A DNA stretch of 32,320 nt from JADLFV01 sp964471555 (GCA_964471555.1 CAYYGM010000039.1:1-32320); one strand, 5' to 3'; positions 7,501-15,888 are shown, counted from the stretch's first letter. Made by a program: numbers and translations. The notes: a model not told the origin generated them from the letters alone.

Positions 7501-9348
7501 TCACCGCAAGCGCCAATGCGTGCCCATCAGACAGGGGTATTCGCCGTCATCAGACTTTTCGACCTGGTAGTACACCGTCCAGATCGACCCGTCAGGCAGT
7601 TGCACGCTGGCGGGATAGCCTAGGTCGCCGGACTGCTGTGCCACGGCATTGCTGAGCGTGATTTCCTGATCGACCAGCCAGGTGCGGCCGTTGTCTTTGC
7701 TGATGCAGGCCCGTTCGCCCATCGGTGCGATGCGCCGGCCGTAGGATGCAACCAGCCAGCCGTTGTTCAATTTCATCACGTGCGGCGGATAACCGGGCAT
7801 GCCGGTGCTGTGCGGTTCGCTCCATGTTCTGCCGCCGTCTTCGCTCTCAGTCTGGCGCAGCGCGATGTCGGTGCCGTCGGCATAACGGGCCAGGGCGATG
7901 ATGCGCCTCTGCTCGACCTGCAGACACACCGGCTCGCTCATGAATGCGTAGCGGCTCTTCCACGTCTCGGGGTTCTTCGGCACCTTACCGATCTGTGTCC
8001 AGGTCTGGCCCATGTCAGGCGATTCGTAACACTCGCCGCCGCCCATCACCATCAAACGTCCGTCATCGAGCAGTGTCGGGCCGTGCGGCGTCATGGAGGG
8101 CATCTTGACTAACTCGCCCCAGGTCTTGCCGCCGTCGGTCGAGCGCGTGCACCAGAAACCATCCCACTTGTCGCGCACTTCCTGCGTGATGTTGGCCTTG
8201 GCGTACTCCGCATACGGATCGTAGCGCGGCCCGGTGCGGTCGGCGAATGCCAGCGATGCGTGGAACGTCAACAGCAGCGAACCATCCGGCAGAACCAGCA
8301 GCCCGGTGCCGCGATCATCCAGCGGCGTATCGATCGCCACCGTCGGCTGACTCCACGTCACACCATCATCAATGCTGCGCGTGATCATCACTTTACCCCA
8401 GGGGCACACGTGCCAGTCACGATCGCCGCTGAATACCGCAAGCATCTCGCCATCTTTGGTGATCACGATGTCAGGCCAGCCGATGTAGCGCCTGGGCTGT
8501 TTGGCGATGACCGATTCTCCGAGAATCTGGGCCGCATCCTGCAGCGTGGGCGCCGATGGCTTGATGGGATAGGAGTCCGCGAGCGGCGGGGCAGCGGGGG
8601 CGCTGGGTGCAGCGGCTGCTGCGGCGGAGTTCTCATCGATGTCATCGTGTGCGGGGCCGGTGTAAATGACGTTGTCGATGTAGCCGATCGTGTTGCCCGC
8701 GCCGCCGCCGGCAATCATCAGGCGGTTGATGATCGAAGGTGCGGTAGGGCTGTTGATGGCCAGCGAGCGTCCGGGATCGTCGGCGACCTTGAGCGTGAAG
8801 GCCGGATTGCCCACGGTATAGCTGATGGTGTAGTGCTGCCAGGTGTCCAGCGGATGCGAAAAACCGCTGGCGTTCCAGGCCTTGTTGCTGCGGGACTGGA
8901 CGGCGCCTTTGTTGTCGATCTGCAGCCAGATGGGCAGACTGTTGCCGTTGAGCGATTCGTTGCCGGTGTCACCGATGAGGCCGAAGGAGACATACTGTCC
9001 GCCGGCCGAGACATAGACATCCATATCGAGCGTGACGGACTGGCCCGTGAGCGCCGGAGATTTGGGGTCGCCGTAGGTGCGCTGCTTGCCGGTGATGTTC
9101 AGGATGTTGGAGCCGCCGGCCGGTGCTTTGGGATGCTCGCCGTCGGCCTTGACCACCAGCGACTCGGGGCGCATCGCTTTGTCCGTCGGATAGCTGCCGA
9201 CCTGCGGCTTGTTGGGCACGCCGGGCACTTTGGTGGTGTCTTCAAACGGATCGGCGAACAGCACCTCCGCCCGCGCCGCGCTGACATGGCTCAGCAGGGC
9301 GAGTGCGAGCAGGCATCCAGTCATTAGAAAAGTCGTGATTAATCGCAT
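7501..9348 (-). CDS. secreted LamG + sialidase-fold fusion protein
   Basis: 615 residues with signal peptide (LLALALLSHVSAARA). Residues ~28-235 form a LamG-like jelly roll (FADPFEDTTK ... WQHYTISY ... NTIGYIDNVIYTG). An Ala/Pro-rich linker (~240-265) follows. The rest is a BNR/sialidase propeller with five Asp boxes: SIDDGVTW, STDGGKTW, SPDMGQTW, SEDGGRTW and SKDNGRTW. Where classic sialidases have YRIP, this protein reads YIGWPDI, so the first arginine of the catalytic triad is missing; it may be another exo-acting glycosidase or a lectin-like protein. The N-terminal domain is homologous to the stand-alone protein at 10914-11642. GGAG precedes ATG 9348. Confidence 0.8.
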   Translation of the reverse strand: MRLITTFLMTGCLLALALLSHVSAARAEVLFADPFEDTTKVPGVPNKPQVGSYPTDKAMRPESLVVKADGEHPKAPAGGSNILNITGKQRTYGDPKSPALTGQSVTLDMDVYVSAGGQYVSFGLIGDTGNESLNGNSLPIWLQIDNKGAVQSRSNKAWNASGFSHPLDTWQHYTISYTVGNPAFTLKVADDPGRSLAINSPTAPSIINRLMIAGGGAGNTIGYIDNVIYTGPAHDDIDENSAAAAAAPSAPAAPPLADSYPIKPSAPTLQDAAQILGESVIAKQPRRYIGWPDIVITKDGEMLAVFSGDRDWHVCPWGKVMITRSIDDGVTWSQPTVAIDTPLDDRGTGLLVLPDGSLLLTFHASLAFADRTGPRYDPYAEYAKANITQEVRDKWDGFWCTRSTDGGKTWGELVKMPSMTPHGPTLLDDGRLMVMGGGECYESPDMGQTWTQIGKVPKNPETWKSRYAFMSEPVCLQVEQRRIIALARYADGTDIALRQTESEDGGRTWSEPHSTGMPGYPPHVMKLNNGWLVASYGRRIAPMGERACISKDNGRTWLVDQEITLSNAVAQQSGDLGYPASVQLPDGSIWTVYYQVEKSDDGEYPCLMGTHWRLR

Positions 9349-9372
9349 GGCCTATCTCCGGTTGCTTGTCTG

Positions 9373-10842
9373 TTAATGGTTGTCATTGCCCGAAAAACGC
9401 AGTGAATAAACGTCCGCATCCTTGAGCAGCAGGCGCAGCTTTACCGTGCGGCCTTTGAGCGCGGACAGATCGCCGGCCGTGCGCCATTGCACGAGCCCCT
9501 CGATTTCATTGCCGATCATCGGGCGGCAGTCGTTGGCGGAGAAGCCGAGGATCGGATCGCCCGCCTCATCGAGGAACTCAGCCTGCACCTGTCCCGCGGC
9601 CGACGTTGAGTAATTGAGCACCAGGTTGCCGCCGGGACAGCGCAGCGGCCTGGTCGTCATTTCTCCGCCGGCGTAGGGGCCGTTGATGGAGATGAAACCG
9701 TCGAGGCGCAGGGCGAAACGTTCGACGTGCACCTGTGGCTGGCCGTAGGCCTGGATGACATACACGCTCATCTCGTTTTCGTCGGTGGGCACGATGCCGC
9801 GTGCGGGGTAGTTGCTGCGCGTGGTCCAGTTCTGCAGGCCGATGCCGGGGCGGATCCAGCCTTCCAGGAAGGTGCGGGCGTAGCGGTTGTCGCCGCGTGT
9901 CGTCATCAGCACCGCATCACTGCAATCGCTGAACTTGCCTTCGGCAATGCCCGAACGCTCGATCAGATCAGCGCCGGGAGCGCGGCGGCCCTGCATGAAA
10001 CGGGCGGCCGTGGCGATGTAAATGTGCGGGGCACGGAAGTAGGGCGTCGTCTGGTTGATGTACATCTGCTCGAACGGCGCAGTTTCGCCAAGATGCAGGT
10101 ATTCCATCAGCACGCCGTCGCTCCAGTGCAGAAAGTCATCACTGGTAGCGCGCGAAATCTGGCGCAGCCCGGTGTCCCCGTTGCTCTTGGTGCGGTAGTA
10201 ACAGACGTACTTCTTTTCCGCTGCTGACCAGAACACCACGTTCTGCGAATCGAACGCGCCCTTGGTCATCACCGGCTCCTTCTGGATCAACTCCCAGTGA
10301 ATGCCGTCGGGCGAAGCGAACGCCACCAGGTGCCAGTGCTTCTGATCCTCCGTGCGCAGCAGGCCCAGGGCCTTGTAGCGCTGCTCCGGCGTTGCATCAG
10401 GATTGGCATCGAGAAACGGCGCAAACGAGTGGCTGCCGTACTGGCCCATCAGGACGATGTTGTTCTGTGTACTGCCTTTGTACTCGTGCAAACCCAGGTC
10501 AGGCTTTTCCCAGTAAATCCCGTCGGACGATTCGGCATAGCAGTATGTGCCGTTTGCCAGCGAACTGTCGCCGCGGTAGTACATGCGATAGATGTCGCCG
10601 TCCTTGACGACGGTGACGTAGCCCAGGTAAATGGATTCCGATGGTTTCTCCAGGCTCACGATGGCCGGGCCGCGATCGATCGGCTCGTGCAGTCGAAGCT
10701 GCGCCCCAGCCATGCTCTCGATCAGGTAGTCATCGACGAACAGCTCCAGCCGATCGCCGATGTCGATCGGCTCCTCGGCAATCGCCGCCACGGCACATGC
10801 CAGGCAGGCAAACACACAGCAGTTCAACAGGATGCGTGGCAT
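9373..10842 (-). CDS. secreted five-bladed-propeller GH32/43-like protein (copy A)
   Basis: 489 residues from ATG 10842, with GGAG 8 bases upstream. The signal peptide is MPRILLN... ending VAAIAEE. Propeller motifs parallel those of the protein at 5870-7453: LFVDDYLIESM, YYRGDSS, CYAESSDGIYWEKP, FASPDGIHWEL, AFDSQNVVFWS and SRATSDDFLHWS. The same C-terminal sandwich (STSAAGQVQAEFLDEAG to LKDADVYSLRF) is present. The two are ancient-looking paralogues rather than a recent duplication, since many positions differ. In the operon each one directly follows a LamG-bearing gene, suggesting a duplicated two-gene unit. The enzyme activity is unknown; a glycoside hydrolase role is inferred from fold. 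Confidence 0.75.
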   Translation of the reverse strand: MPRILLNCCVFACLACAVAAIAEEPIDIGDRLELFVDDYLIESMAGAQLRLHEPIDRGPAIVSLEKPSESIYLGYVTVVKDGDIYRMYYRGDSSLANGTYCYAESSDGIYWEKPDLGLHEYKGSTQNNIVLMGQYGSHSFAPFLDANPDATPEQRYKALGLLRTEDQKHWHLVAFASPDGIHWELIQKEPVMTKGAFDSQNVVFWSAAEKKYVCYYRTKSNGDTGLRQISRATSDDFLHWSDGVLMEYLHLGETAPFEQMYINQTTPYFRAPHIYIATAARFMQGRRAPGADLIERSGIAEGKFSDCSDAVLMTTRGDNRYARTFLEGWIRPGIGLQNWTTRSNYPARGIVPTDENEMSVYVIQAYGQPQVHVERFALRLDGFISINGPYAGGEMTTRPLRCPGGNLVLNYSTSAAGQVQAEFLDEAGDPILGFSANDCRPMIGNEIEGLVQWRTAGDLSALKGRTVKLRLLLKDADVYSLRFSGNDNH

Positions 10843-10913
10843 GGTCGTCACTCCACAGACCATCCGGTGCGTATCCAACACCGGCAGTCGTCTTTCAAAG
10901 CAGGCACGGCAGC

Positions 10914-11642
10914 TTAGGGTTGAGCGTCATCCGCACGGGTGAATGTGGCGTTGAGGTTGTCGCTGTAACCGATGGTGCTGCTGCCGCCGGTGTTCACGAA
11001 GACGCGGTTGATCTGTGACACGCTGCTCACGTCGCCCACAAACGCATTCAAGGTGGCGCGCACGTTCCCGGCCGAAAGCACATATTGCGAATCGCCCGGT
11101 TTGTATTCGATGCTGTAGTGCTGCCATTGTCCGAGCGTGTGCTTGAGCCCGGGGATGGGCGTGTGCTTTTTGCCGTCGTAAGCACAGATCTTGCCGTCCG
11201 CCATCAGCGAGATGACCACGGTGAGAACCTGTCCGCTGATCGCCTTGCCGCCGTCGTCGCTGCCGAGTCCGAATTGCAGGTAGCTGCTGTGGACCAGCAT
11301 CAGGTCCGCCTCAAAACGCAAGGTGCCGTCGCCGGTTGCCGGTGCAGCGAGGTTGGCGATGTTGCGGCGGCCCGTTTCAGCCGGTGCGTCGAGTAGAAAA
11401 AGTTTATCACCGTCACCCGGCGCTGCGGGATGCGTTTTGCCCAGGCTGTTGACGCCTTGCCCGACCGCGACGACCGTGCCTTCCTGCAGGGCGTAACTGC
11501 CGACGGTCGGCTTCGGCGCCTGGGCGACGGACACGTTTTCGTAGTCGTCGTGAAAAAGCATGGTCACAATTTCCGCATGGCACAGGGCAGTGTGCCACAC
11601 GATCGCCAGGACAACCCATCGGGTCCACGGTGCTTTCAACAC
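10914..11642 (-). CDS. secreted stand-alone LamG-like domain protein
   Basis: 242 residues if it starts at GTG 11642, which has AGAGGA 6 bases upstream; the adjoining TTG is an alternative. The longer frame up to 11762 overlaps the regulator gene and encodes a basic, non-secretory N-terminus, so I reject it. The signal sequence WTRWVVLAIVWHTALCHA is followed by one jelly-roll domain. VGSY, LQFGLGSDDGG, GQWQHYSIEY and SSTIGYSDNL match the N-terminal domain of the sialidase fusion at 7501-9348. No catalytic residues are evident; glycan binding is a guess. It is the first structural gene after the regulator, 19 bases downstream of it. Confidence 0.68.
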   Translation of the reverse strand: MLKAPWTRWVVLAIVWHTALCHAEIVTMLFHDDYENVSVAQAPKPTVGSYALQEGTVVAVGQGVNSLGKTHPAAPGDGDKLFLLDAPAETGRRNIANLAAPATGDGTLRFEADLMLVHSSYLQFGLGSDDGGKAISGQVLTVVISLMADGKICAYDGKKHTPIPGLKHTLGQWQHYSIEYKPGDSQYVLSAGNVRATLNAFVGDVSSVSQINRVFVNTGGSSTIGYSDNLNATFTRADDAQP

Positions 11643-11661
11643 GTCAGTTCCTCTCCGCGTT

Positions 11662-12810
11662 TCAGGCCGGCGCCGGTGCGAGTGTTTGTGCCGGATCGAA
11701 GCCGATCCCGATCTCGAACGTTTCCTGGTCGTTGATTGGTCGTTGGTGATGGTGCATTTCATCGAGGAGCTTGGCGGTCAGTTGCCCCGCCTGCAGTTCG
11801 TGAATGGTGACGCAGGCCAGGCGATGCGCGATCGCGCCGCGGCGATCTTCCCCGCCGATGGTGACGATGGACAGATCCTCCGGCACGCGCAACCCGTGGC
11901 GCAGGGCAGCCAGATAGATGATCTCGCCGACCGATTCGAAACTGGTGAAGATGGCGGTGGGCCGGTCTTTGCGGACCATGTGCTGGGCGAACCATTGTTC
12001 CAGCCGGGCTTCGTAGATGGCGAAATTCTCTTTGTTAAACAGCACAATGTCGCCGTAATCGACGTGCTTATCCTGGAGTTCGATGCCCGCGGCACTCAGC
12101 ACCCGGCGCAGGCCGCGCTCGTAGCCTTTGCCCAGCGAAGATCCCGCCCGCTGCGAGGCGCAGAATGCAATGCGCTTGTGGCCGGTTTCAACCAGATGCC
12201 GGCCGGCCATTTCGCCGACCTTCTCCGCGGGAATGGCGATCAACGGCGCCTGCACGTCTTCCACCCGGCGATGCAGCAGGACGACGGGAATTTGCTGGCG
12301 CTGTAACTGGCGAATGTGATGGGTGGGCGACAAACCCAGCGTGGCGGGCACGATGGCGACGCCGGCAATGAACTTGTCCATCAACTGCAGAATGGTGTCC
12401 GCCTGCACGTGCACGTCGTTGTCGGTGTTGCTGGTGATGATCTGATAGCCCAGCATGCCGGCCGCCTGGTCGAAGCCTTTCAGCAACGCGGGATAAAAGC
12501 TGGCGCTGAGTTCCGGCCCGATGAGAGCGAAGATGCGCATGATCGTGCGCTGAACTTCAGGGTCGTGCCGGCGCGGCGCGACGAACGTGCCAGCCCGCTT
12601 GCGCGAGACGAGAAGCCCTTCCGCCTGCAGGATGGAAAAGGCCCGGTTGACCGCGTTGTAGGGCAGGCCGGTGGCATCGGTGAGTTGGCGAATGGTGGGC
12701 AATTGATCGCCTTCGACGAAGACGCCCGACTCGAGTGCTTTGCGCAACTCGGCAGCCAACTGGGTAGCGTTGGCGGGTTTACGTCGGCTGAAGAGGGCGC
12801 TGGTGGGCAT
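11662..12810 (-). CDS. GntR-type winged helix fused to LacI-type sensor, transcriptional regulator
   Basis: 382 residues. Residues ~14-79 are a GntR-family winged helix-turn-helix (QLPTIRQLTDATGLPYNAVNRAFSILQAEGLLVSRKRAGTF). Residues ~93-340 are a periplasmic-binding-protein-like sensor of the LacI type (IGPELSASFYPALLKGFDQA, GHKRIAFC, PTAIFTSFESVGEIIYLAALRHGLRVPEDLSIVTIGG). This architecture is known from AraR-like sugar regulators. It heads the nine-gene minus-strand series and diverges from the four-gene catabolic operon at 13100, so it probably controls both in response to a sugar-type inducer. A good promoter (12847-12874) and a palindrome between promoter and start suggest autoregulation. 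The start at ATG 12810 fits the family length. Confidence 0.9.
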   Translation of the reverse strand: MPTSALFSRRKPANATQLAAELRKALESGVFVEGDQLPTIRQLTDATGLPYNAVNRAFSILQAEGLLVSRKRAGTFVAPRRHDPEVQRTIMRIFALIGPELSASFYPALLKGFDQAAGMLGYQIITSNTDNDVHVQADTILQLMDKFIAGVAIVPATLGLSPTHHIRQLQRQQIPVVLLHRRVEDVQAPLIAIPAEKVGEMAGRHLVETGHKRIAFCASQRAGSSLGKGYERGLRRVLSAAGIELQDKHVDYGDIVLFNKENFAIYEARLEQWFAQHMVRKDRPTAIFTSFESVGEIIYLAALRHGLRVPEDLSIVTIGGEDRRGAIAHRLACVTIHELQAGQLTAKLLDEMHHHQRPINDQETFEIGIGFDPAQTLAPAPA

Positions 12811-12820
12811 GACGAATTTA

Positions 12821-12830
12821 ATATCGATAT
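12821..12830. promoter_or_regulatory. palindrome, candidate operator of the GntR/LacI regulator
   Basis: ATATCGATAT is a perfect 10-base palindrome, 10 bases upstream of the regulator start codon and just downstream of the predicted transcription start. The position suits an autoregulatory operator. No second copy was seen, and AT-rich palindromes of this length arise by chance, so confidence is modest. Confidence 0.35.
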
Positions 12831-12846
12831 ATAAAAATCAGACTTG

Positions 12847-12874
12847 AATATAATCGACTTTATGGTATTGTCAA
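12847..12874 (-). promoter_or_regulatory. sigma-70-like promoter of the regulator-led operon
   Basis: On the minus strand TTGACA (12869-12874) is followed after 16 bases by TATATT (12847-12852). The -35 box is a perfect consensus match. Transcription would begin near 12840 and give a leader of about 30 bases. It stands out as an AT-rich stretch in GC-rich surroundings. Confidence 0.7.
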
Positions 12875-13035
12875 GGCGTTTTCAACAGAGATTGTGCAGT
12901 TTTCACCCTTCCATCTGATCGCCCGGCCCTTGCCTGCGGATCGGATGTGCGAATGAGAGACGGCCGACGCTCAGGTGAACAGATGGCGATTTGTCCCCGA
13001 CCGCGGCTGCGACTATTTGTTATGCGGATATCCCT

Positions 13036-13078
13036 GTTCGCTTCGCCCCGCGTCACCGATCTTTACGGGTGAGCGAAC
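13036..13078 (+). promoter_or_regulatory. leader hairpin upstream of the oxidoreductase operon
   Basis: GTTCGCT (13036-13042) pairs with AGCGAAC (13072-13078), and CACC (13054-13057) pairs with GGTG (13068-13071), leaving an 11-base bulge on the left side. It ends just before the ribosome-binding region of the first plus-strand gene. It could be a leader structure or protein site; no known riboswitch class was recognised. The rest of the 12811-13099 gap holds only the divergent promoter and palindrome listed separately. Confidence 0.35.
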
Positions 13079-13099
13079 GTGCTTTGGAAGGTCAGTCAA

Positions 13100-14143
13100 G
13101 TGAAGAAGCATCGGCTGCTTGTGGTGGGAGCGGGATCAATCGGCGAGCGACACGCACGCTGTTTTCTCCAGACCGAGCGGGCTGCGGTCGGCATTGTGGA
13201 ACCGGCCGACCCCGTGCGGCAGGCGGTCGCGGATCGTTATCCGATTGAAGCTGCTTATGCCGATCTCGATCAGGCGCTAGGCGACGGCAACTGGACCACG
13301 GCAATTATCTGCACGCCCGCGCCCATGCACGTGCAGCAGGCGAGCCAGTGTCTGGATCATTCGCTTTCCACCTTGATCGAAAAGCCGTTGGCGATCTGCA
13401 GCAAACAGGCCGCCTCGTTGCGGGGGCGCGACGTGAATGGTCTGCGCATCGGCGTCGCCTACGTCTATCGCGCGCACCCGGGCATTGTGGCTCTGCGCGA
13501 GCAGTTGCAGAGCGGGCGATTCGGTCGTCCACTGCAGTTGACGCTGGTGTCCGGCCAGCATTTCCCGACATACCGTCCCGCTTACGCCTCGACCTACTAC
13601 ACGCGCCACGAAACCGGCGGCGGCGCGATTCAGGATGCGCTCACGCACATGTTCAATGCCGCTGAATGGCTCGTGGGGCCCATCACCCGCATCGCTGCCG
13701 ACGCGGCCCATTGCAAACTCGAGCACGTGCAGGTTGAAGACACCGTCAACTGCATCGCCCGTCACGGCCAGATCTTGGCCAGTTACTCGCTCAACCAGCA
13801 TCAGGCCGCCAACGAGAGCACGCTGACCGTCATCTGCGAACGAGGCATGATCCGTTTTGAAACACACCTCAACCGCTGGCGCTGGCAGAGCGATCCTGCC
13901 GGCCAGTGGACGGACTGCCCGGTGCAGTTGCCCACGCGCGATTCGTGGTTCATCATGCAGGCTGACGCCTGGCTCGATGCCCTGGAAGGCAAGGCCCCGG
14001 TGCTTTGCAGCCTGGAGGAAGGTTTACAGACGCTGGCTGTCAACGAGGCAGTCCTGCGCTCGGTTCGCAGCAGCGGGTCATGGCAGGATGTGAAGGTGCC
14101 CAACATTCACGCGTCGGAAAGGTCCATCGATGTCGGTGCTTGA
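13100..14143 (+). CDS. Gfo/Idh/MocA family oxidoreductase
   Basis: 347 residues from GTG 13100, which is preceded by GGAAGG; an in-frame GTG at 13079 has no such site. The N-terminal Rossmann fold shows VVGAGSIGERHA (residues 8-19) and the family's EKP motif at residues 94-96. The C-terminal alpha/beta domain includes the HETGGGAIQDALTHMFNAAEWL segment with the conserved D and H. Such enzymes oxidise or reduce sugars or cyclitols with NAD(P). It is the first gene of a four-gene operon and overlaps the SDR gene by 14 bases. Substrate unknown; it probably handles a sugar imported by the divergent operon's symporter. Confidence 0.88.
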   Translation: MKKHRLLVVGAGSIGERHARCFLQTERAAVGIVEPADPVRQAVADRYPIEAAYADLDQALGDGNWTTAIICTPAPMHVQQASQCLDHSLSTLIEKPLAICSKQAASLRGRDVNGLRIGVAYVYRAHPGIVALREQLQSGRFGRPLQLTLVSGQHFPTYRPAYASTYYTRHETGGGAIQDALTHMFNAAEWLVGPITRIAADAAHCKLEHVQVEDTVNCIARHGQILASYSLNQHQAANESTLTVICERGMIRFETHLNRWRWQSDPAGQWTDCPVQLPTRDSWFIMQADAWLDALEGKAPVLCSLEEGLQTLAVNEAVLRSVRSSGSWQDVKVPNIHASERSIDVGA

Positions 14144-14906
14144 GTCATTCAGTTTGCAGGGAAAAACAGCCATCGTCACTGGCGGCGGCGGCTTGTTCGG
14201 GCGGCAGATCGTTGAAGCCCTGGCCGAGGCTGGCGCTGTGGTGGTGGTGACCAGTCGCAAGGTCGATTCGCTGGAAAAGCACTGCGCCGATTGGCAGCAG
14301 CGCGGGTTGGCCGTCCATGCCGAATCGCTCGATCAATCCAGCGAACAGTCGATCCTCGCCCTGCGCGATCGCGTGCTGGCCGAGCACGGCCGACTTGACG
14401 TGCTGGTCAACAATGCCGTGCAGCGGCCGATGGGCGATTGGACTTCGCCGGCCGATCAATTCGCCCAGAGCATGGCGGTTAACGCCACCGGCCTGTTTAT
14501 CATCACCCGCGCCTTCGGCGAGCACATGGCCCAGCGCGGCAGCGGCAGCATCATCAACATCGGCTCCATCCAGGGCATGGTGGGCCCCGACTTCACGCTC
14601 TACGAAGGGCTCAACTGGGGCAGTCCACCGGACTACTTCTTTCACAAAGGTGGCATGCTCAACTTCACGCGCTACGTCGCCTCCCGCCTCGGCCCGCGCG
14701 GCGTGCGCTGCAACACCATCAGCCCCGGCGGGTTCTTCAACAACCAGGATGATCGCTTCGTCCAGCGCTACAACCGCAGCACCTTCTTCGGCCGCATGGC
14801 GGATGAAACCGATCTCAAGGGGGCTGTGGTGTTCCTGGCTTCCGACGCATCACGCTACGTCACCGGCATCAACCTGCCCGTGGATGCGGGCTACACCGCG
14901 CATTAA
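14130..14906 (+). CDS. short-chain dehydrogenase/reductase (SDR)
   Basis: 258 residues, normal for a classical SDR. The NAD(P)-binding motif is TGGGGLFG (residues 17-24), NNA lies at 94-96, catalytic Ser146 is in NIGSIQG, and Tyr169/Lys173 form YxxxK (YFFHK). The C-terminus SDASRYVTGINLPVDAGY is typical. GGAAAGG precedes ATG 14130, and the gene starts inside the end of the first oxidoreductase gene. The likely role is oxidation of a sugar or sugar-acid hydroxyl in the same pathway as its neighbours. Exact substrate not deducible. Confidence 0.92.
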   Translation: MSVLESFSLQGKTAIVTGGGGLFGRQIVEALAEAGAVVVVTSRKVDSLEKHCADWQQRGLAVHAESLDQSSEQSILALRDRVLAEHGRLDVLVNNAVQRPMGDWTSPADQFAQSMAVNATGLFIITRAFGEHMAQRGSGSIINIGSIQGMVGPDFTLYEGLNWGSPPDYFFHKGGMLNFTRYVASRLGPRGVRCNTISPGGFFNNQDDRFVQRYNRSTFFGRMADETDLKGAVVFLASDASRYVTGINLPVDAGYTAH

Positions 14907-14919
14907 CCGGATTCTCCCA

Positions 14920-15888
14920 ATGTCCAAGTCACTCGTTCCCGACCCCCAGAACATCCGTCTGGCCATGCTCGGCATGGTCGAAGGCAACGGCCATCCCTTC
15001 AGTTGGTCGGCCATCATCAACGGCAGCTACGACAAGCAGGTCATGGCGGACTGCGGTTACCCCGTGATTCCGCAGTACCTGGGCGCCCAGCCGCCGGAGA
15101 ACCTGGGCATTCCCGGCATGAAGGTGACGCATGTCTGGTGCGATCAGCCGCAGGATTCTGAAAAAGTCGCCGCCGCGGCGCACATCCCCAACGTGGTGGC
15201 TCGTCCCGAAGATGTGATCGGCCAGGTCGATGCCGTCGTCATCTCCACCGATGACGGCCACACGCATGCCCAGCGCGTGCGCCCCTTCATCGAAGCGGGA
15301 CTGCCCGCCTTCATCGACAAACCTTTGACCGACAACCGCGCTGACCTGAAACAGTTCGACGACTGGCACCAGGCTGGTCGCCCGTTCCTCTCCACCAGTT
15401 GCATGCGCTACGCCCGGGAATTCGCCGAGTTGCGCAGCCGCCTGGGTGAGATCGGCGACATGCGGGCCATCACCGTCATGATGTGCAAAAGCTGGGAGCG
15501 CTACGGCATTCACGCTCTGGAGGCGGCCTGGACGCTGTTGCCTCCGGGCGAATGTCTGTGGGTCACCAACACCGGCGACGAGAAAGCCAACGTCGTGCAC
15601 GTGCGCCACAGTGCCGGCGTCGACCTGGTGATGATCACCACCTATGACCTGTTCGGCTCCTTCGGCCAGGTGCAGGTGGCGGGCGTCAAAGGTTTGCTGG
15701 CGACGCGATTCACCGATTCATTCTTCGCCTTCAAAGAGCAATTGAAAGCATTCGCTGGGTTTTTGCGCACCGGCGAAAGCCCCGTGGTTTGGTCGCAGAC
15801 ACGCCGGCAGATGGCGGTTATCATTGCCGGTTTGGAAAGCCGCCGCCAGAGTGGTGTGCGCGTCAAACTACAGGAGATTCTTTCGTGA
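14920..15888 (+). CDS. second Gfo/Idh/MocA family oxidoreductase
   Basis: 322 residues from ATG 14920, 13 bases after the SDR stop. The frame is open far upstream, but only as an out-of-frame passage through the SDR gene, so the longer version is rejected. The cofactor region NIRLAMLGMVEGNGHPFSW departs from the usual GxGxxG, and the EKP motif appears as DKP (residues 133-135). CMRYAREFAELRSRLGEIG and the glycine-rich QVQVAGVKGLLATRF segment fit the family's C-terminal domain. It is not a close copy of the first oxidoreductase in this operon. The last codon overlaps the start of the aldolase gene (GTGA). Substrate unknown. Confidence 0.82.
   Translation: MSKSLVPDPQNIRLAMLGMVEGNGHPFSWSAIINGSYDKQVMADCGYPVIPQYLGAQPPENLGIPGMKVTHVWCDQPQDSEKVAAAAHIPNVVARPEDVIGQVDAVVISTDDGHTHAQRVRPFIEAGLPAFIDKPLTDNRADLKQFDDWHQAGRPFLSTSCMRYAREFAELRSRLGEIGDMRAITVMMCKSWERYGIHALEAAWTLLPPGECLWVTNTGDEKANVVHVRHSAGVDLVMITTYDLFGSFGQVQVAGVKGLLATRFTDSFFAFKEQLKAFAGFLRTGESPVVWSQTRRQMAVIIAGLESRRQSGVRVKLQEILS

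Noticed and set aside
8260..9327. A 355-residue plus-strand frame opposite the LamG-sialidase gene.
   Set aside because: Antisense shadow: no motif, no ribosome-binding site, and the opposite strand has five Asp boxes and a signal peptide.
763..9348. Calling the operon a sialic-acid utilisation locus.
   Set aside because: No sialic acid lyase, epimerase or kinase gene is present, and the sialidase-fold proteins lack a visible YRIP motif.
14317..14919. An N-terminal extension of about 200 residues on the second Gfo/Idh oxidoreductase.
   Set aside because: It is an alternate-frame reading through the SDR gene, Arg/Ser/Pro-rich and without homology to the family; ATG 14920 gives a normal protein.
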